64,000 nucleotides of DNA from Hawksworthiomyces lignivorus (Eukaryota; Ascomycota; Sordariomycetes; Ophiostomatales; Ophiostomataceae): the NCBI GenBank assembly GCA_002917075.1, contig NTMA01000007.1, forward strand, positions 124,001-188,000, read 5' to 3'. Positions 59,979 through 64,000 of this stretch are shown piece after piece. Under the pieces are notes generated by a model. The model was not told the DNA's origin. It ran no database searches and was given only the letters and a program-made list of their open reading frames with translations. Position 1 is the first letter of the stretch; every line of letters starts with the position of its first letter. A program made the position numbers and the translations under genes.

Positions 59979-60212
59979 AATACCTCTTCCGGCTTACGGA
60001 AGGTTTTAACCAGGATGGTATTTTAAAAACCGCACGGATGTTTAATCTTATTTTCTTATTTTGTAGGCCCGGCTAGCCACCAAACTAGGGCCGGTCCGTT
60101 CTGTAGCCGCTAGAATGAGCTGCAAGTAAAATAAAGATTAAGGCATTATTTAAGTGTTTGACCAAATGTCGGCACATCTCACAAAAGGAAACATTGTGTG
60201 CGGTCTGTTTCC
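59979..60212 (+). repeat. diverged direct repeat, copy B
   Basis: Copy B matches copy A (59641-59865) across about 225 bp, with ACTAGGGCCGG and TCTGTAGCCGCTAGA shared. Changes such as GCCCGCTCTG to GTCCGTTCTG and GGACGGGCTG to GAATGAGCTG are all C-to-T or G-to-A. The pair could be short LTRs or a decayed tandem unit, spaced by about 115 bp. Confidence 0.7.
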
Positions 60213-60519
60213 AGAACGTCCCGCGCCGGCCACAACCTTATAAACATGTAGCACCCAGTCTCATTGTTTAACGAAAAGCAGGTTGAAAGGTTCCTTTGCC
60301 TCTCTCTCAGCTTCAGTCTGCCGAGCACTCCTTTCTCTTGCACAGTCCGTTCACTCCTTTACACAGATAGCGTAATGGCACTTCTTGCGGTACCCCGTGC
60401 CTTTATGGCCCTGCTTTATATTCTTTTGTTCGTTTATCTTGGGCCGTTCTCACTCGTTCGAGCCGGCTACCATGGACACACACACACTCGTTTGACTAGT
60501 TGAATCTCGCTTATCATAC

Positions 60520-62630
60520 CCTCCATGCCCGACATGCAAACATGCATGGCCACCGCTCGCTCTTAGAGCGGGCCTTACTGGCGGCGGCGCAGGCTTTGCT
60601 CAACGCCTCGCTGCCCAAGATCGCGGCGGCCAACAAGATAAAGCTACAGTAGCCGCACTTCAACACGCGCCAGTTCCCGTCGGCGATGGCCCTACAGAAC
60701 GCCAGCGTCCCTATCATTGATCGGCATAATGCGGCGGCCAACATAACCTCGCGTGACTATGTCATTTCATCTGAGCTGATAGAGGCTGCACGCATCGTGG
60801 CCGAGGCCACTACCGACACGCCGGCCGGTGTTGGCTACAAGGACAAGGCGGCCGCCCTTAAGACCGAACACTGAGCGCAGACGTCGTCCGTGGCCAACGC
60901 CACGATAGAGGCGCAAGCGACGTCGTCGTTTTAGATAACGAATATAGACATGGACGGCGGCCAGTATGGGCAGTCGTGCGGCTCGAGCACAGCCACGCCG
61001 GCCGTCATTTACTTTCCCAGCGACACGTATCTCACCAGCGACTCGCTAGTCATGTAATACTACACACAGTTTCTAGGCGATGTACGTGGCGTTTCTTGTC
61101 TGTTTTGTCCTATGCCTCTCCTTGTTTAACAATTCGCCAATACAGCCAACCAATCGATCAATACTTCTGGCCGCGTCGAGTTTCGTTGGATACGCGGCTA
61201 TTCTAACCGACGCGTATATTAACGGCGCCAGCGGTGCCGAATGGTATGTGCCGCAGAGCAACTTCATGCGGTCGATGCGCAACTTTATTGATATTACGAA
61301 CTTGCCTACCAAACACTACGTCTGCAGCATCCACTGGCAAGTGGCCTAAGGTACCGATGTGCAAAATATTGACTTCTACACGAAAGACGGCACCACTCAG
61401 CAGAGCATATACATGAAGAATGGTAGCGGTAGCGTCATGACAGACCCGTACTTCCAAGGCGGTAACTTTGGGTATGTTTCCTTTGTCCCGTCGTCTTAGG
61501 CCCCATGTTAACAAGTTCCGGCGCTTACCTAGGCAATCAGCAATTCACATCTCGCAACATTATCTTTTCTAGCTGCCTGACTAGCACTCAAGTCTTCTGC
61601 GACTAGGCCTGGCTATGGCAAGGCATCACCATCAATGCTAACGACACCAAGAACGGCCCGAGCGTGGGCATTGAAACTGCCGACGGGGTGAGGACCGTTC
61701 TATCTCGCCCTCCATCTCATCTCACTTTGCTAATCTGTCTAGGCTGGCGGTCCAGGTAGCATCGGCCAAGGCGTTGGCTTGATGGTTGTGACCGATAGCA
61801 TCTTCTCCAATGTGGACACGGCCATCAAGACGACGCTAACGGCCGACAGTAGCTCGTTCTTCTTGGTGCAAAATAGTGCCTTTATCTAGACGCCGGTCAT
61901 TGTGTATGACACCTGCGCGACAAAAACGCTGCTCGCCGGCAACATCAAAGGGAATGTTGTCCTCGACTCGTGGGATTTCGGTAACATCAGCACCGGTGAG
62001 TCGGGCGCGGCCACCTTCCAGAACGGCAATAACATTACGTACCCAAACCGTCCGACCAGTCTGCGGCCCCCAGACAGCAGCAACTGGTTCACGCAGAGCG
62101 CACCGACGTACGCCAACTATAGTACGGCTAGCTTTATCAACGTCAAGGCCAAGGGCGCCAAGGGCGACGGCACGACGGATGACACTGTGGCCCTTAACCA
62201 GGCGCTGGCGGCTGCGGCCAACGCCAGCTAGATCGTCTTCTTCTTCCCTTACGGTGTCTACGTCGTCACCGGCCCGCTACACATTCCCGTTGAATCGCGT
62301 ATCGTCGGCCAGGCCTGGTCGACCATTACTGGCAGCGACGCGCTCTTCCGAGATGCCTGCAACCCGCGCGCCATCGTGTGGGTCGGACCCGGCGGCGACC
62401 AAGGTACCGTAGAGATCCCTAATATACTCTTCTTAGTCATCGGCCCCGGCAGCCGGTACCATCGTGCTTGAGTAGAACGTGCACGAGGGCAGCACCCAGG
62501 GCTCGGCCGCCATGTGGAACTCGCACATCCGTGCCGGCGACAACGTCAGCTCCGGCCTGTAGGCCGCCGGCTGCCCCAACCCAGTGCGTGGCGGCGTCCC
62601 AGATGTTCCAGCTAAACGCGAATCTAGTCA
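60520..62630 (+). pseudogene. GH55 exo-beta-1,3-glucanase relic with ten in-frame stops
   Basis: The plus strand reads a GH55 glucan 1,3-beta-glucosidase. Blocks seen in order are PAVIYFPSDTYL (about 60990-61030), then ASGAEWYVPQSNF after an intron at about 61081-61145, WQVA before a stop, YFQGGNFG, NVVLDSWDFGNIS, and the second half starting KGAKGDGTTDDTVALNQALA. Then come PYGVYVVTGPLHIP, SAAMWNSHIRAGD and CVAASQMFQL, where the frame is lost at about 62630. In-frame stops lie at 60650, 60872, 60932, 61055, 61347, 61604, 61887, 62229, 62474 and 62560 (first bases). Each is one transition from CAG, CAA, CGA or TGG. Introns are still recognisable. The C-terminal part is missing. The relic cannot make a working enzyme. 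Confidence 0.85.
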
Positions 62631-63387
62631 GAGCACGGTTCTACAATGAGACTCGATTTTCCGTAAACCTGGTTTTGGTGACGAGACAGTGGTGGGCCTA
62701 TATGGTGGATGGTTGATTTGTGCACGATTTAAGAAGCGCAGTACCTTCTCATACGAATATCTTGTTTCTTGTGGATGGCATCCAATCTCCGTATATTATT
62801 TGCTCTTCAATCAAGCCAAATTATGTACCAACCACGAAGATTAAGCGTAAACATCGCCTAGGTGAATGATGGTGTGGTGGAAGCCATTGTAATGGAGGTT
62901 GCAGAAGAACTTTCGTATCGTTGGTGGCAGACGTGTTGTTGTAGCGAAAGAGGCTGGTGTGGTAATCCTATGGTGTGGAAATCCTAGGCACTCTTTTCAA
63001 GCTCTTTATATAACGGTGTGATCAAGATGATAGAGAGGACAAGAGATAGGAAGAATTCTTATGGTATGCCGGCGATGGTTGGCTGTGCCAGAACATTTCG
63101 TATGTCTCAGTCTACCGAGTTCCAGCTTATACTAACCATCTTTTCTTTAAGTATTTATTATACCTTTCTCGGCCTCTTCAATGACCGCCTTTCTTGCTAG
63201 CTTATTTCAGGTCTCGCAGGGACTGGGTTCATAACAAGGCTCTCGAGTTCAACACTCATCTATGCATTGAGATTTGTCTGCTGCTGATGTTAGGGCTTCT
63301 ATGTATATTTTCGACATTGATTCCGTCAATTATTAGATCCTTCCGTCTTAGCAAAAATAATCACTCTATGCCCTTCAAATGGCCATT
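62631..63387. other. intergenic
   Basis: About 0.75 kb between the GH55 breakpoint and the permease 3' end. The region after 62630 no longer matches GH55. Nothing else was recognised. Confidence 0.35.
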
Positions 63388-64000
63388 TTATGAACACGTA
63401 AAGGCCCCCTGAACATCGCCTGAAGCGTAGGCATCCACGATGCTCTGGATGGTGGTATAGGTACCGGCGACTGCCATAAACGATCCTCCCACAACAGTAA
63501 TGCAATGAATGGCATTGATTGCCATCAGCTGCTTGCTGGAAAACCAGTTTCCCTTGTGCAAATAGAGGCCCATGATGGCAGGTATAACCAACTGTGCGGG
63601 ACAAAAGATGGTCAGCGCATGGAGGCTTCATTTGCTTCATATTGCTCTGAAAAGCTCTTTGGAAAACTTACACAAGTCGGCGAGCAGCAGAGAGATCCGA
63701 TCAAGCCCAGGATGTAATTGAAAAAGGGAATGGCTTCGGCGAGCACGAATGACAGGAAGGTCAGTCCAATTGTCGAAGAGCTATGGAGGCATCGTCAGTT
63801 TGAGAGAGGAAGACGGAATCTCCTAGTTTCGCGAAACGAAGAGAAGCAGATCCTTACAGCCAAGTTATCCAGTGTGTAAGCGAATTGCTCTGAAGGTGCT
63901 TGGAGTCGCGCAGAATTCGGACAAGCAGCTGCCAGGTGCAAACTATTAGTTTCGTGTGACGTCCCTGCGACGAGCCGTGGAAGCACTTACGAATTTCGCC
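63388..64000 (-). CDS. neutral amino acid permease (Mtr-like), C-terminal part, cut by window edge
   Basis: The end of a fungal Aa_trans family transporter that resembles Neurospora Mtr. Exons in the window are 64000-63991 (partial), 63928-63858, 63780-63672 and 63591-63388, with introns of 62, 77 and 80 nt. The residues KFLLVRIL lie at the first joint, then NSLTHWITWL, FLSFVLAEAIPFFNYILGLIG and PTCLVIPAIMGLYLHKGNWF. Three hydrophobic helices end before TYTTIQSIVDAYASGDV and the stop. It imports neutral aliphatic or aromatic amino acids in the family. The 5' two thirds lie outside the window, so its integrity is unknown. Confidence 0.88.

Overview
The window is nuclear DNA of a filamentous ascomycete (Pezizomycotina). 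Protein-coding genes carry short introns, mostly 53 to 102 nt, with GT(A/G)NGT donors and YAG acceptors. The families are typical of this group: Zn2Cys6 regulator, PTH11-like seven-helix protein, CmcJ/AsaB-like enzyme, WSC proteins, GH55, ZIP transporter and fungal P450s. Several relics carry in-frame stops that all fit C-to-T changes in CpA context, which suggests repeat-induced point mutation (RIP). The combination is compatible with Hypocreales, but the species cannot be fixed from sequence alone.

Left part (1-33 kb), gene-bearing. It holds the 3' end of an MFS sugar transporter (1-718), a cyclase-family hydrolase (1433-2488), a P450 pseudogene with three in-frame stops (3234-4878), a hybrid C2H2/Zn2Cys6 regulator (5407-8157) and an isopropylmalate dehydrogenase paralogue (8806-9948). 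The dehydrogenase is divergently paired with a short-chain dehydrogenase (10577-11411) across a promoter that contains a near-perfect CGG palindrome and a repeated 17-mer. Then follow a ZIP metal transporter (12693-14235), a 765-residue FAD monooxygenase with a C-terminal polytopic membrane half (18451-21060), a GNAT acetyltransferase, a CECR5-type HAD protein, a second and intact P450 (28309-30039) and a PTH11-like membrane protein (31672-32899). The oxidoreductases, regulator and transporter look like a tailoring or catabolic cluster, but no PKS, NRPS or terpene synthase backbone lies in the window.

Middle part (33-46 kb), gene-poor and repeat-rich. It has a tRNA-Glu(CTC), an unrecognised coiled-coil protein with an exact 49-residue duplication (37252-38646), and a nest of relics: pectin methylesterase pieces in the order C-terminus then N-terminus, a 5'-truncated Tad-type LINE 3' end, and a fragment of a fungal transcription factor. 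A three-exon gene of unknown function follows (42102-43537).

Right part (46-64 kb). It holds a double-WSC membrane protein, a small secreted threonine-rich protein, an isochorismatase-like hydrolase, an L-type amino acid permease, a CmcJ/AsaB-like enzyme, a broken unknown gene, a small aromatic and cysteine-rich secreted protein, a pair of diverged direct repeats, a GH55 glucanase relic with ten in-frame stops, and the 3' end of a neutral amino acid permease cut by the window edge.

Exon models were built by reading splice sites by hand. In every intact model the exons sum to a whole number of codons.
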